The notes under the pieces are model-generated. The model made no database searches, had not been told where the DNA came from, and saw only the letters and a list, made by a program, of their open reading frames with translations. A DNA stretch of 64,000 bases from Sphingopyxis sp. PAMC25046 (lineage in GTDB: Bacteria; Pseudomonadota; Alphaproteobacteria; Sphingomonadales; Sphingomonadaceae), in the NCBI RefSeq assembly GCF_004795895.1, contig NZ_CP039250.1:1240001-1304000 (forward strand), given 5' to 3'. The translations under genes and the position numbers were made by a program. Positions 34,475 to 43,038 of this stretch are shown here, in pieces; position 1 is the first letter of the stretch; each line of letters starts with the position of its first letter.

Positions 34475-35382
34475 TGGAACGCGACGCGAACTACGGTCTG
34501 ATTGGGGGCCTGACGCTGGCTCTGCTAGCGGCGGCTTTCGGCTTCATCCTCTGGCTCGGTCAATCCCAATTCGCCCGTAATTTCGACGAGTATCGGATCA
34601 TTTTCGATGGTCCCGTCCGCGGTCTTAGCGAGGGAGGCGAGGTGCAGTTCAACGGAATTCCGGTGGGAGAAATCACGCGTATTAGTCTTGATCCCAGAAA
34701 TCCAAACAGGGTGCTTGCAGGGGTGCGCCTGCGCGAGGATACGCCTGTGCGCGTCGATTCTACCGCCGCGACGGAGTCGCAAGGCATAACCGGCGGAAGC
34801 TACATCCAGATCAGTGCGGGGACGCCCTCTAAGCCGTTGTTGAAGGAGGTTTCCAAGGAAACGCTCCCAGTGATTAAGGCGGAAAAAAGTTCGCTACAAT
34901 CCCTGATGGATGGAGGTGGCGCATTGTTGGCGGACGCTTCGCAGGCCCTGGAAAGGGTCAACCGGACCTTGTCCGACGAGAATATCGAAAATGTTTCGGC
35001 TGCTATTGCGGATGTAAGAGCTACCACGGCGGAATTGCGATCTAGTCGCGGAATGTTCAGCAAGGCTGAACAAGCGTTTGCACGCCTGGACCGGGCGGCG
35101 GCCGATATCGAGGCCGCGGCCGCATCGGCGCGCACGGCGATCGATGGCGACGGTCGCAAGACGTTTGCCGATGTCTCGGCAGCTGCTCGAGATCTTCGAG
35201 AGGGGATCGCCGAGGCGAGGGTGGTCATTCACAGGCTTGATGACGCCGCGAGTGGATTGGCGGCGCCCGACGGCTCCGGGATTGCTGCAACTTTGAAATC
35301 GCTCGATAGCGCGGCGCAGGAAATCGAGCAGCTCGCCGGCCAGCTACGACGGACCCCTCGTGAAAGGAAGCTCCCCCAATGA
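34474..35382 (+). CDS. MlaD-type MCE-domain protein (LinM-like)
   Basis: The 302-residue protein has one N-terminal membrane helix (residues 8-26) and a single MCE domain (about 35-110; GPVRGLSEGGEVQFNGIPVGEI), followed by a long helical periplasmic tail (residues 150-290) suited to a coiled-coil tube. Such proteins carry lipids or hydrophobic molecules between membranes. The neighbouring genes are the matching permease, ATPase and lipoprotein. Confidence 0.92.
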   Translation: MERDANYGLIGGLTLALLAAAFGFILWLGQSQFARNFDEYRIIFDGPVRGLSEGGEVQFNGIPVGEITRISLDPRNPNRVLAGVRLREDTPVRVDSTAATESQGITGGSYIQISAGTPSKPLLKEVSKETLPVIKAEKSSLQSLMDGGGALLADASQALERVNRTLSDENIENVSAAIADVRATTAELRSSRGMFSKAEQAFARLDRAAADIEAAAASARTAIDGDGRKTFADVSAAARDLREGIAEARVVIHRLDDAASGLAAPDGSGIAATLKSLDSAAQEIEQLAGQLRRTPRERKLPQ

Positions 35383-35990
35383 AAACGATCTCTGCAAGAA
35401 TGTTTTTGCTGACGGGCGCGCTAATTTGCCTTTCTGGTTGCGGGAATATTCTGGGAACTGGCGGCAAATCGACGTTGTACCGGATCAGCAGCACGCCCGT
35501 ACCGGAGCGTGAAATTGCACGACAGTGGATTCCGGTGTATATTACGCGACCGACGCTTCCGCCTGGGGCCGATGGAGACAGGATCCTCACGATCGAGAAT
35601 CGCGAAGTCACGTATCTGGCCAAAGCACGGTGGATGAGGCCTGCGCCCGAGATGATCCGCGAGGCTATTGCCGGAAGCGTAGCGCGCAAAATCGATCACG
35701 CATATATCCCTGTCCAGAGCGTGGCTTCCGATCATTACGTCCTATCCGCACGGCTTTCTTCTTTTGCAGCCTATTACGAGCAGGGGCCCGACGCGGCCCC
35801 GATCATTCGCATCGCCGCGCAAGTGGAACTAAGCCGATCCAAAGAATCGGAACCACTGGCAGTCACGCGCATCGTCCTTGATAGGACAGCAAGCGCAAAC
35901 AGTGTTTCGAGTATCGTCGAAGCCTTTGATCGCGCGAGCCTTGAAATGGCCGACAAAATCGCGAGTTGGACGGCTGCGGTGATCAATTAG
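35379..35990 (+). CDS. ABC-type transport auxiliary lipoprotein (PqiC/LinN-like)
   Basis: The 203-residue product has a lipobox LSGC (Cys21) and the family pattern TLYRISSTP...IARQWIPVYITRPTLPPGADGDRILT and a C-terminal FDRASLEMADKIASW. It would be the outer-membrane partner of the MCE transporter. ATGA overlap with the MCE gene makes it the last gene of the four-gene operon; an IS5 element inserted 22 bp after its stop. Confidence 0.88.
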   Translation: MKTISARMFLLTGALICLSGCGNILGTGGKSTLYRISSTPVPEREIARQWIPVYITRPTLPPGADGDRILTIENREVTYLAKARWMRPAPEMIREAIAGSVARKIDHAYIPVQSVASDHYVLSARLSSFAAYYEQGPDAAPIIRIAAQVELSRSKESEPLAVTRIVLDRTASANSVSSIVEAFDRASLEMADKIASWTAAVIN

Positions 35991-36008
35991 CGGGTAGCCA
36001 ATGGAAAC

Positions 36009-36790
36009 TTAGGCCGCGTTGACAAAAGACTTCAGCCATAGCCGCGTGGCGGCGAGGTTTAGGAAGCTCTCGAACGAGAGAAGGGTTTTGTCATATCGAG
36101 TGGCGATGCGTCGTTGCTGTTTGAGCTTTCCGAACATGCGCTCGACGCGGTTGCGGTCCTTGTAACGGCGATAGTCGGGATGCTCTGGCACCTTGCGGTT
36201 CGAGCGGGGCGGGATGATCGGCAGGATGCCCCGGGTCAGCAGGCTTTCCCGGAAGCGATCACCATCATAGCCCTTGTCCGCGAGCAGCGCCTTGGGTGTG
36301 GCGACGGGGATCGCCATCAGCGGTTCGGCAGCGGTGTAATCAGAAGCCTCGCCGCCGGTCAGGATGAAGCCGACAGGCAGTCCTTGATTGTCGCAGCGGG
36401 CGTGGATTTTGCTCGTAAAGCCGCCGCGTGATCGACCAAGAGCGTTCGCACAAGCCCCCCTTTTCCGCCCGCTGCCGAAACATGGCCGCGAACGCTGGTG
36501 CTGTCGATCATATGTTGCCAGTCGTCGGTCAGACCCAGATCGACCAGCGTTTGCAGCAGGGCATCCCAGACACCCTGTTCGGCCCAGCGCCGGAAGCGGA
36601 CATAGACCGAGTTCCACTTGCCGTAGCGCTCGTGCATGTCGCGCCAAGGGCAGCCGACCCGCAGCACGTGAAGCATGCCGTTGAGAAAGCGACGATTATC
36701 GCCCGACGGCCGCGCCCAGCGACCACGTTCAGGCGGCAGCAGCGGCCCAATCAGGTCCCACTCCGCATCCGACAAATCCCCGCGACCCAT
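36009..36790 (-). CDS. IS5-family transposase, copy 2 (two frames, -1 frameshift)
   Basis: Same protein as copy 1: GDLSDAEWDLIGPLLPPERG ... SAAGGKGG, -1 slip at GGAAAAGGGGGG, then GRSRGGFTSKIHA ... RMFGKLKQQRR ... LWLKSFVNAA. Here the stop is TAA (36011-36009) instead of TAG, because the stop is completed by the first base of flanking DNA. No damage is seen. Confidence 0.9.
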
Positions 36791-36860
36791 GACTGATCCT
36801 CAAAAAGCAGTCTTGAATCAGAAGGAGGAGGATTTGGGAATCCCTTTTGTCAACACGGCC
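36012..36860 (-). mobile_element. IS5-family element, copy 2
   Basis: 849 bp, same ends and orientation as the copy at 22876-23724, with TA on both sides (36010-36011 and 36861-36862). All overlapping translations in the two copies agree, so recent duplication is likely. It inserted at the TA inside the extreme end of the IS481 copy that follows. Confidence 0.95.
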
Positions 36861-37131
36861 TAGGTGTTTAGTCCCAGCATGTGATGGTGTGGCTCCATAT
36901 TGAAGATATCCGGCTTGGATTTCCAGAGTTCTTCGATGGCCTCATAGGGTGTCTTGAAGCGCAGTGCCTTCAACTGCTTGGCAAAGTTGTAAGCGACCAA
37001 CCAGTCGCGGACATGGCGGCGCAGCTCGTTGATCGACGTGTAATGGAAAGATTTGACGGTGGCCTCCTTGATGGTGCGCACCATCCTTTCGGCCTGACCG
37101 TTGGTCCATGGGTGATAGGGTTTGGTGAGGC
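36860..37131 (-). pseudogene. IS481 transposase copy 2, C-terminal fragment
   Basis: Encodes PYHPWTNGQAERMVRTIKEA, HVRDWLVAYNFAKQLKALRF and the end HHHMLGLNT, the part holding the catalytic Glu. The N-terminal part lies 2.4 kb away beyond the IS66 insertion. The reading frame is otherwise intact. Confidence 0.88.
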
Positions 37132-37144
37132 GTAACCGGTGTTT

Positions 37145-38662
37145 TCAGGCTACGACGGTCCATGGCATGAGATCACCGACGCTGTTGGCGGGATAACCGT
37201 TGGCGAGGCTGGTGAGGGTTTCGGTCAGCCATTGGTGGGGGTTGATGGTGCTGAGCTTGCAACATTCGATGAGCGTGGCGATCACCGCCCAGTTGTCGCC
37301 GCCCTCGTCGGAACCGGCAAACAGGGCATTTTTGCGATTGCGAGCCAGCGGCCTGATCGATCGTTCGACGGTATTGGAGTCGAGGTCGATGCGACCGTCA
37401 TCGATGAAGCGTGAGAGGCCGTCCCAGCGGGTGAGTGCGTAGCGGATCGCTTCGCCGAGCTTGCTCTTGGCGCTGACCTGGCGGCCACGGGCGGCAAGAT
37501 ATTGGTGAAGATCGTCGATGATGACGCGGCTGCGTCCGGCCCGAGCGGCACGACGCTGCTCGGCCGAGAGGCCGCGCACATCGTCCTCGATGGCGTAAAG
37601 CAAGGCGATGCGGCGCAGCACCTCGGTAGCGACCGGGGATGTATCAGCCAGTTCGTAGAATTTGCGACGCACATGCGCCCAGCAGAAAGCGAGCCTGATC
37701 TGCTGGCGCCGCCGGGGGAGCGCGGCGTAGCCGCCATAGCCATCGACCTGTAGGATGCCCGCAAAATCACCAAGATGGAACTGGGGACGCTCGGCCTTGC
37801 GATCTGGCGCATAGACATAGGCGACGATCGGCGGATCGCAGCCGCCCCATGGTCGGTCGTCGCGGGCATAGGCCCAGAGCTGGCCGGTCTTGGTCCGCCC
37901 GCGTCCGGGATCGAGCACCGGGGCGGTCGTCTCGTCGGCGAACAGCCGCTCGGATCGTCGTAGCTCGTCGAGAATGTGGTCACGCAAGGGGCGCAGATAC
38001 CAGGCCGCTCGCCCGACCCAGTCGGCCAAAGTGGATCGGTCGAGCCGGATGCCCTGCCGGGCGTATATCTGGGCCTGCCGGTAAAGCGGCAGGTGATCGG
38101 CATACTTGGATACCAGCACCTGGGCGATCAGTGCCTCGGTCGGAATGCCGCCCTCAATGATCCGCGCCGGCGCCGGCGGCTGCACGATCGCGCTCTCGCA
38201 CGAACGGCAGCCATAACGCGGCCGCCGGGTGACCACGACGCGGAAGGTGGTCGGCACCACATCGAGGCGCTCGGCGACATCCTCGCCGACCTGGTGGAGG
38301 GCGCCGCCGCAGCAGGGGCAAGCATTGCTCTCGACGTCAACGATCTGTTCGATCCGCTCGAGATGCGCGGGCAGCGAACCGCGGTTGGTCTTGCGCACAG
38401 GATCACTGCGAGGCCGTCCGGCCTTCGCTTCGCTGGCGGCCTCGGCTTCCGCGAGCGCCGTCTCGGCATCCTCAAGGCCCAGCTGCAACTGATCCTGATC
38501 GAGCTGCTCGGAACGGCGGCCGAACCGATGACGCCGAAAAGCCTCGATGATCGCCCTCAGGCGTTCGGCTTCCGCGTCGGCACTCTCGAGCTTGCGGGCC
38601 TGTTCGAGGACGAGCGCGCGTAACGCGTCAACATCGTCCGGCAGGTCCGCTTCCATGAGCAT
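37145..38662 (-). CDS. tnpC: IS66 TnpC transposase
   Basis: The 505-residue protein is complete: coiled-coil start LRALVLEQARKLESADAEAE, a leucine-zipper/zinc-finger zone with CPCCGGALHQVGEDVAERLD and CRSC, then the DDE part LFADETTAPVLDPGR, ILQVDGYGGYAALPR and NTVERSIRPLARNRKNALFAG. All parts missing or broken in the other IS66 copy are present here. Confidence 0.95.
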   Translation of the reverse strand: MLMEADLPDDVDALRALVLEQARKLESADAEAERLRAIIEAFRRHRFGRRSEQLDQDQLQLGLEDAETALAEAEAASEAKAGRPRSDPVRKTNRGSLPAHLERIEQIVDVESNACPCCGGALHQVGEDVAERLDVVPTTFRVVVTRRPRYGCRSCESAIVQPPAPARIIEGGIPTEALIAQVLVSKYADHLPLYRQAQIYARQGIRLDRSTLADWVGRAAWYLRPLRDHILDELRRSERLFADETTAPVLDPGRGRTKTGQLWAYARDDRPWGGCDPPIVAYVYAPDRKAERPQFHLGDFAGILQVDGYGGYAALPRRRQQIRLAFCWAHVRRKFYELADTSPVATEVLRRIALLYAIEDDVRGLSAEQRRAARAGRSRVIIDDLHQYLAARGRQVSAKSKLGEAIRYALTRWDGLSRFIDDGRIDLDSNTVERSIRPLARNRKNALFAGSDEGGDNWAVIATLIECCKLSTINPHQWLTETLTSLANGYPANSVGDLMPWTVVA

Positions 38663-38693
38663 GGGAGCAGTGAATCAGTCTGGGAACGCCCCG

Positions 38694-39050
38694 TCAACAG
38701 GCAATCTGCGGGGCCTGCGGGCGGCGCCCGCCATGCACCCGGCGCCAATCCAGACCCTCCAGAAGCGCGCCGAGTTGCGCTGAGGTCACACGCATCACGC
38801 CGTCCTGGATGCCCGGCCACCGGAAGCCGCCGGACTCCAGCTTCTTGGCCATCAGGCACAGGCCAGTGCCGTCCCACCAGACCAGCTTGATCCGGTCAGC
38901 ACGCTTTGCCCGGAACACGTAGATCACGCCTGAATATGGGTCGCCGCCATACTCGGCGCCGACCAGCGCGGCCAGGGCGTCAGGTCCCTTGCGAAAATCC
39001 ACCGGACGCGTCGCCACCATCACGCGCGCGCCAGCGCCAGGTCCGATCAT
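38694..39050 (-). CDS. tnpB: IS66 TnpB accessory protein
   Basis: The 118-residue product has the conserved ATRPVDFRKGPDALAALVG, GVIYVFRAKRADRIKLVWWDGTG and GGFRWPGIQDGVM. Its ATG overlaps the tnpA end (ATGA). Confidence 0.93.
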   Translation of the reverse strand: MIGPGAGARVMVATRPVDFRKGPDALAALVGAEYGGDPYSGVIYVFRAKRADRIKLVWWDGTGLCLMAKKLESGGFRWPGIQDGVMRVTSAQLGALLEGLDWRRVHGGRRPQAPQIAC

Positions 39051-39538
39051 CGCGTTGCCTTGAGTGCTTCAATCACCGCTGCGATCACAGCCGCATCGGC
39101 CCCGCGTCCGATCTTCACCGCCACGCCGTCAATCTCCAGCTCGACAGCACTGACTGTGGGACGCCGACGGCGACGGCCGCGCCTGGCGACAGGGGCTGGA
39201 TCACCCGAAGGGAGCGGTTCGATCACCGCCGGCACGAACGCAGGCGTCGCTGGAAGCGTCAGCCCTTGGTCCTCCAGCTTCTTGCGCAGATCCCGGCGCC
39301 AAGCGAATAGTTGCGACGGAGCAAGCCCATGACGGCGCGCCACCGCGCAGGCCGTCTCCTGACCCGAATAGCTCTCCGCGACGATCGACGCCTTTACCTC
39401 AGGCGACCACTCCCGACGCTGGCCCGCACCTGTGAAAACCTCAAAACGCCGAACCACGCTGGTGCCAGCATCATCACATGTCATCATCATAGCATCAGCA
39501 TCCTCCAGCCTGATCGGGCTAGCGAAAATCGACGCCAC
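39047..39538 (-). CDS. tnpA: IS66 TnpA accessory protein
   Basis: Up to 163 residues; the core FTGAGQRREWSPEVKASIVAE and AVARRHGLAPSQLFAWRRDL is the IS66 OrfA helix-turn-helix. The first 16 residues (MASIFASPIRLEDADA) may not be translated; an ATG cluster near 39490 is an alternative start. Confidence 0.9.
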   Translation of the reverse strand: MASIFASPIRLEDADAMMMTCDDAGTSVVRRFEVFTGAGQRREWSPEVKASIVAESYSGQETACAVARRHGLAPSQLFAWRRDLRKKLEDQGLTLPATPAFVPAVIEPLPSGDPAPVARRGRRRRRPTVSAVELEIDGVAVKIGRGADAAVIAAVIEALKATR

Positions 39539-39577
39539 GCTTCACTCCCGCAAGGTGGCAGGGAAACACCGGTTACG

Positions 39578-40263
39578 GTGAGGCGATGCTCGATGCCGTT
39601 CTGCTCGCAGACACGGCCGAAGATATGGCCGATCCATCCCAGTGTGCCGCCCTGGTCACGCTGCACGAACTGCACGCCGTTGTCGGTCAGGATGGTGTGG
39701 ATCCTGTAGGGAACCGTCTTGATCAGCACGCGCAGGAAGGCTGCCGCGGCGAGCTTGGTCGCCCGTCGATAGATGCGGGCGAACACCAGCTTCGAGGTGC
39801 GGTCCACCGCGACATAGAGGAATCCTTTGCCGCCTTCGTAGCGCAGTTCGGCGATATCGATGTGGAAATAGCCGATCTCGTACTTCTTGAACTTCTTCGG
39901 CTTCTCGCGATCCGCCTTCGGCAATCGGCTGATCCCGTGCCGCTGCAGGCAGCGGTGAAGCGACGAGCGCGTCAGGTTCGGGATCACGTCCTTCAACGCG
40001 ATGAAGACGTCATCGAGCGGCAGCCGGGCCTGCACCCTGAGCGCCACGATCGCGGCTTCTTCCATCGGCGACAGCACGGTGCTGCGCCGTTCCTTCGGCC
40101 CCACCGGCATGTCCTCGACCGACGGCCGGCTGCGCCACTTGATCACCGTCTTCTCGTTGATCCCGTACCGCTTCGCGAGCTGCGCGACCGGAGCTTGCGA
40201 TCGCTGTAGCTCCGCTCGAACGGCGTGCGTGGTCTTGGCGCTGCCGTGTAGAAGCTGGCCCAT
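39578..40263 (-). pseudogene. IS481 transposase copy 2, N-terminal fragment
   Basis: Reads MGQLLHGSAKTTHAVRAELQ, VAQLAKRYGINEKTVIKWRS (helix-turn-helix), YEIGYFHIDIAELRYEGGKG (first Asp) and TILTDNGVQFVQRDQGG (second Asp), breaking off after IEHRLT where IS66 element 2 inserted. The upstream part missing from copy 1 is present here. Confidence 0.9.
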
Positions 40264-40361
40264 AATCCCTCCCGCTGTGACGATGACAAGCTTACACCAT
40301 CACATGCTGGGACTAAACACCTAGTCGTGACAACTGCCCAGCCCGAGATGAAGCGGGAATG

Positions 40362-41039
40362 TTATGGATGGCTCCCCTTCTGGGAGGGGCGGCAGCCGTA
40401 CACAAATAGATCCACAGCTTGCCTCATTCGGGCTGAAGAGGTTTCATTGTGACTGGTCACTCCCACTCCAAGAGCGGCCCGACGAAAAGGTGACAAAATG
40501 ACGCTGGATATAAACTGCTCCGCAGCAAAATTCGCGTCTGACACCCTGATTTCTCCCCTCTCCTCGGCTTTGCGCAAAACCTCTGCCACCAATCTCGTCG
40601 TGCGTCCTACGCCGAATTCGTAAAGGTTTCGCGCTAAAGCGGGAAAACGTGCAGCCTCAGCCATTACAACGCGTTCCAACGCGACATGAATGTCGGTAAG
40701 CATCCAGGATAGCAGTTCATCGGACAGCTCTTCAAGCTCGGGCCGAACGTCGCCATGTTCGGGAACGTGCTGTTCGAGGAAGGAGAGCCGATCCTCGATT
40801 TCCCTGAGTATTACCGCCTCGAAAAGCAGCTTTTTGCTCCCGTAACGGGCGTACAAAGTGCGCTTGGAGATGCCTGCTTTTGCAGCAATCCGTTCCGCCG
40901 TTGAACGACCGAATCCGTCGGCAAAGAAGACATCGCGGGCGACACGGAGAATTTTCCTCGAAAGTGCTTGCGAGGCTTGTCGAGTAGGCCTCCCTGTTCG
41001 TCCGGAAGCTTGTTCTTTGGTTTTTTGGGTCGACGTCAT
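40362..41039 (-). CDS. TetR-family regulator
   Basis: The 225-residue product has an N-terminal TetR helix-turn-helix (about residues 29-76; RSTAERIAAKAGISKRTLYARYGSK) and a C-terminal all-helical ligand domain of AefR/TetR_C-like type (FAAEQFISSVILSPFRRAALG). The ATG at 41039 follows AAGATGAGG. It is 170 bp downstream of the acyl-CoA synthetase gene on the same strand, so it might control that gene or lipid-related genes nearby; no operator could be assigned. Confidence 0.85.
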   Translation of the reverse strand: MTSTQKTKEQASGRTGRPTRQASQALSRKILRVARDVFFADGFGRSTAERIAAKAGISKRTLYARYGSKKLLFEAVILREIEDRLSFLEQHVPEHGDVRPELEELSDELLSWMLTDIHVALERVVMAEAARFPALARNLYEFGVGRTTRLVAEVLRKAEERGEIRVSDANFAAEQFISSVILSPFRRAALGVGVTSHNETSSARMRQAVDLFVYGCRPSQKGSHP

Positions 41040-41210
41040 GCCTCATCTTGGCCATACCTTGTCCGCGCTGCAAGCGTAGAGCGCTTTGCATTGTATAGCC
41101 CGCCCCCGCGAGATTGCCCGGGCTTATGCAAGACCCACGAGGCCCGCTGAACTTTGCCTGCCTGAAAGGATCGCTGCCGTTCGCAGGGAATGGACGCAGT
41201 GTGATCTCAT

Positions 41211-42824
41211 CTAGGCGAGTTGGTTACGATACGCTTCGCGTAAGGCCTTTTTGTCGATCTTTCCCGTTGCAGTGAGCGGTACTGTCGCGAACAGGATGTC
41301 GTCCGGCAGCCACCAACGAACAACCTTCGTCTCCAGATGCGCGCGAATTGCGTCGGCTGTGACGGCTTGACCTTCATGCGTTTCAATCACGAGAAGGGGT
41401 CGCTCTTCCCATTTTGGATGATATACGCCAACGACCGCGGCGACCCGGACGCCGGGGTACCCAACCGCCGCATTCTCGATATCAATCGAGCTGATCCATT
41501 CGCCCCCGGACTTGATCACGTCTTTCGCGCGGTCGGTCAGCCGGAGAAAGCCGAAGCGATCGATCGTACCTATGTCCCCGGTGTCGAACCAGCCATCGCT
41601 CCCGGCGCCCTCAAAATCGGGGAAATAGCGATCGACGACCCACGGTCCGCGGACCTGGAGCGCACCCGCCTGCTCACCGTCCCAGGGGAGCGGCGTGCCA
41701 TCGCCGTCGATAATGCGCAGTTCGATGCCAAATTGCATGCGACCCTGCTTCGTCAGCAGGAGATCGTTCGCGAAATCCTCGCCTTCGGCCATCAGGAGCG
41801 GGGAGGGCGTCGAAATCACGCCGAGAGGATTGGTTTCGGTCATGCCCCAGAGCTGGAGCACAGTGACACCATATTTGGCGCGGAATGTCTCGGCCATCGC
41901 CCGCGGGACGGCCGAGCCGCCAATCACGAGGCGCTTGAGATTGCCGACCCCCGTCCCCGTGGTGTCGAGATGAGCGAGGTACATGGTCCAGATCGTGGGC
42001 ACACCGCCCGAAAAGGTGACGCCCTCTTCGTTGATCAGATCGGCGAGACTGGCACCGTCCATCCTGTCGCAAGGAAGCACTAGCTTGCAGCCGTTAATCG
42101 CTGCCGTGAACGGAAGTCCCCATGCCGTCGCATGATACATGGACGAGCAGGGCATGATGACATCAAAAGCGCTGAACCCGAAGGCACTGCTCAGACCGGC
42201 CGCCATCCCGTGGAGAACGATTGATCGGTGGCTGTATAGGACGCCCTTGGGGTCGCCCGTCGTCCCCGAAGTGTAGCAAAGAAATGCGGCTGCCTTTTCA
42301 TCGAAGCTCGGCCAGGTGAGGGCCCCGTCCTGGCGTGCCAGCAACGCTTCATAGTTCAACGCGTCAGCAACATCTGGCGCGGTCGCTCCGCGATCCGCGA
42401 GAAGGACATAACGCTCGATACCTGGAAGGAGAGGGCGCAGCCGTGCGACGAGCTCGGCTAGATTGGGCTCGAAGAAGAGAATGCGGCTGCCTGCATGAGC
42501 GATAGTAAAGGCGATTTGCTCGTCGCTGAGACGCGGGTTGGCAGTGTGCAATACAGCGCCCATGCCCGGCGCCGCATAGAAGAGTTCGAGGTGGCGGTGC
42601 GTGTTCCAGGCGAGCGACGAGACGCGGTCGCCCGTTGCAATCCCGAGGACACCAAGGGCCTGCGCAGCCTGACGCGCACGCTGATCGCAGCGGTGCCAGT
42701 CATACCGCCAAACCGGCTCATCGACAGCCTTCGAGACGATCTCCCTCTCGCCGTGCGCGCGCGCGGCATATTCCAATATTCCGCTGATCAGCAGCGGCGC
42801 GTCCTGCATCAATCCCCGTAACAT
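41211..42824 (-). CDS. Long-/medium-chain acyl-CoA synthetase (AMP-binding)
   Basis: The 537-residue enzyme has the AMP-binding core: [20 protein letters not shown] (about residue 185), PMYH-type [60 protein letters not shown] (quoted as DTGDIGTID and [12 protein letters not shown]) and the C-terminal lysine [14 protein letters not shown]. It activates a carboxylic acid to the CoA thioester in the cytoplasm. The ATG at 42824 has GAAGAAGGAT upstream; a longer frame to 42863 is not supported. It may feed acids released by the neighbouring esterases into catabolism. Confidence 0.92.
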   Translation of the reverse strand: MLRGLMQDAPLLISGILEYAARAHGEREIVSKAVDEPVWRYDWHRCDQRARQAAQALGVLGIATGDRVSSLAWNTHRHLELFYAAPGMGAVLHTANPRLSDEQIAFTIAHAGSRILFFEPNLAELVARLRPLLPGIERYVLLADRGATAPDVADALNYEALLARQDGALTWPSFDEKAAAFLCYTSGTTGDPKGVLYSHRSIVLHGMAAGLSSAFGFSAFDVIMPCSSMYHATAWGLPFTAAINGCKLVLPCDRMDGASLADLINEEGVTFSGGVPTIWTMYLAHLDTTGTGVGNLKRLVIGGSAVPRAMAETFRAKYGVTVLQLWGMTETNPLGVISTPSPLLMAEGEDFANDLLLTKQGRMQFGIELRIIDGDGTPLPWDGEQAGALQVRGPWVVDRYFPDFEGAGSDGWFDTGDIGTIDRFGFLRLTDRAKDVIKSGGEWISSIDIENAAVGYPGVRVAAVVGVYHPKWEERPLLVIETHEGQAVTADAIRAHLETKVVRWWLPDDILFATVPLTATGKIDKKALREAYRNQLA

Positions 42825-43038
42825 GCTGCATCCTTCTTCGCCCCACTGCGGCGTCGCGTGCAAGGTTCCGCCCCTCGGGTATGATTGCCGCGCGGGCTGT
42901 CAATAACCGTCATCATTTTGGTCCAGCGGCAAACTCCACGTGCCGCGTTTCCATTCGGCCAGCAATTCTCAATGATCATATTGCAGCGGCACGGCCTAGG
43001 TTCGATCGGCCCCGACATGTTTTCGGCCGCGTTTCAAA

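Larger units (their letters stand above)
37132..39577 (-). mobile_element. IS66-family element 2, complete
   Basis: 2446 bp with ends GTAACCGGTGTTTTCAGGC and the matching inverted GGGAAACACCGGTTAC, and the 8-bp target duplication GGTGAGGC (37124-37131 and 39578-39585). It carries tnpA, tnpB and an undamaged tnpC. It is a different IS66 member from the element at 14399-16987, and it struck the same gene (IS481 transposase) at another site. Confidence 0.95.
36861..40323 (-). mobile_element. IS481-family element, copy 2 (interrupted by IS66 element 2)
   Basis: The outer ends are inverted repeats (TAGGTGTTTAGTCCCAGCAT... at both termini). Removing the 2446-bp IS66 insert and one 8-bp duplication leaves about 1.01 kb, a normal IS481 length. 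It lies in the opposite orientation to copy 1. The transposase is split between 39578-40263 (N-terminal) and 36861-37131 (C-terminal). No clear outer target duplication remains because IS5 copy 2 sits on its left tip. Confidence 0.9.

Noticed and set aside
39047..39538. Full 163-codon reading of IS66 TnpA from 39538
   Set aside because: The first 16 codons are unlike TnpA proteins and the ATG cluster near 39490 is the better start, so the longer form is not insisted on.
36860..40324. CTAG direct repeat on both sides of IS481 copy 2 as target duplication
   Set aside because: The left CTAG was created by the end of IS5 copy 2, which inserted at the IS481 tip. Before that event the left flank read CTTAG, so no true duplication can be claimed.
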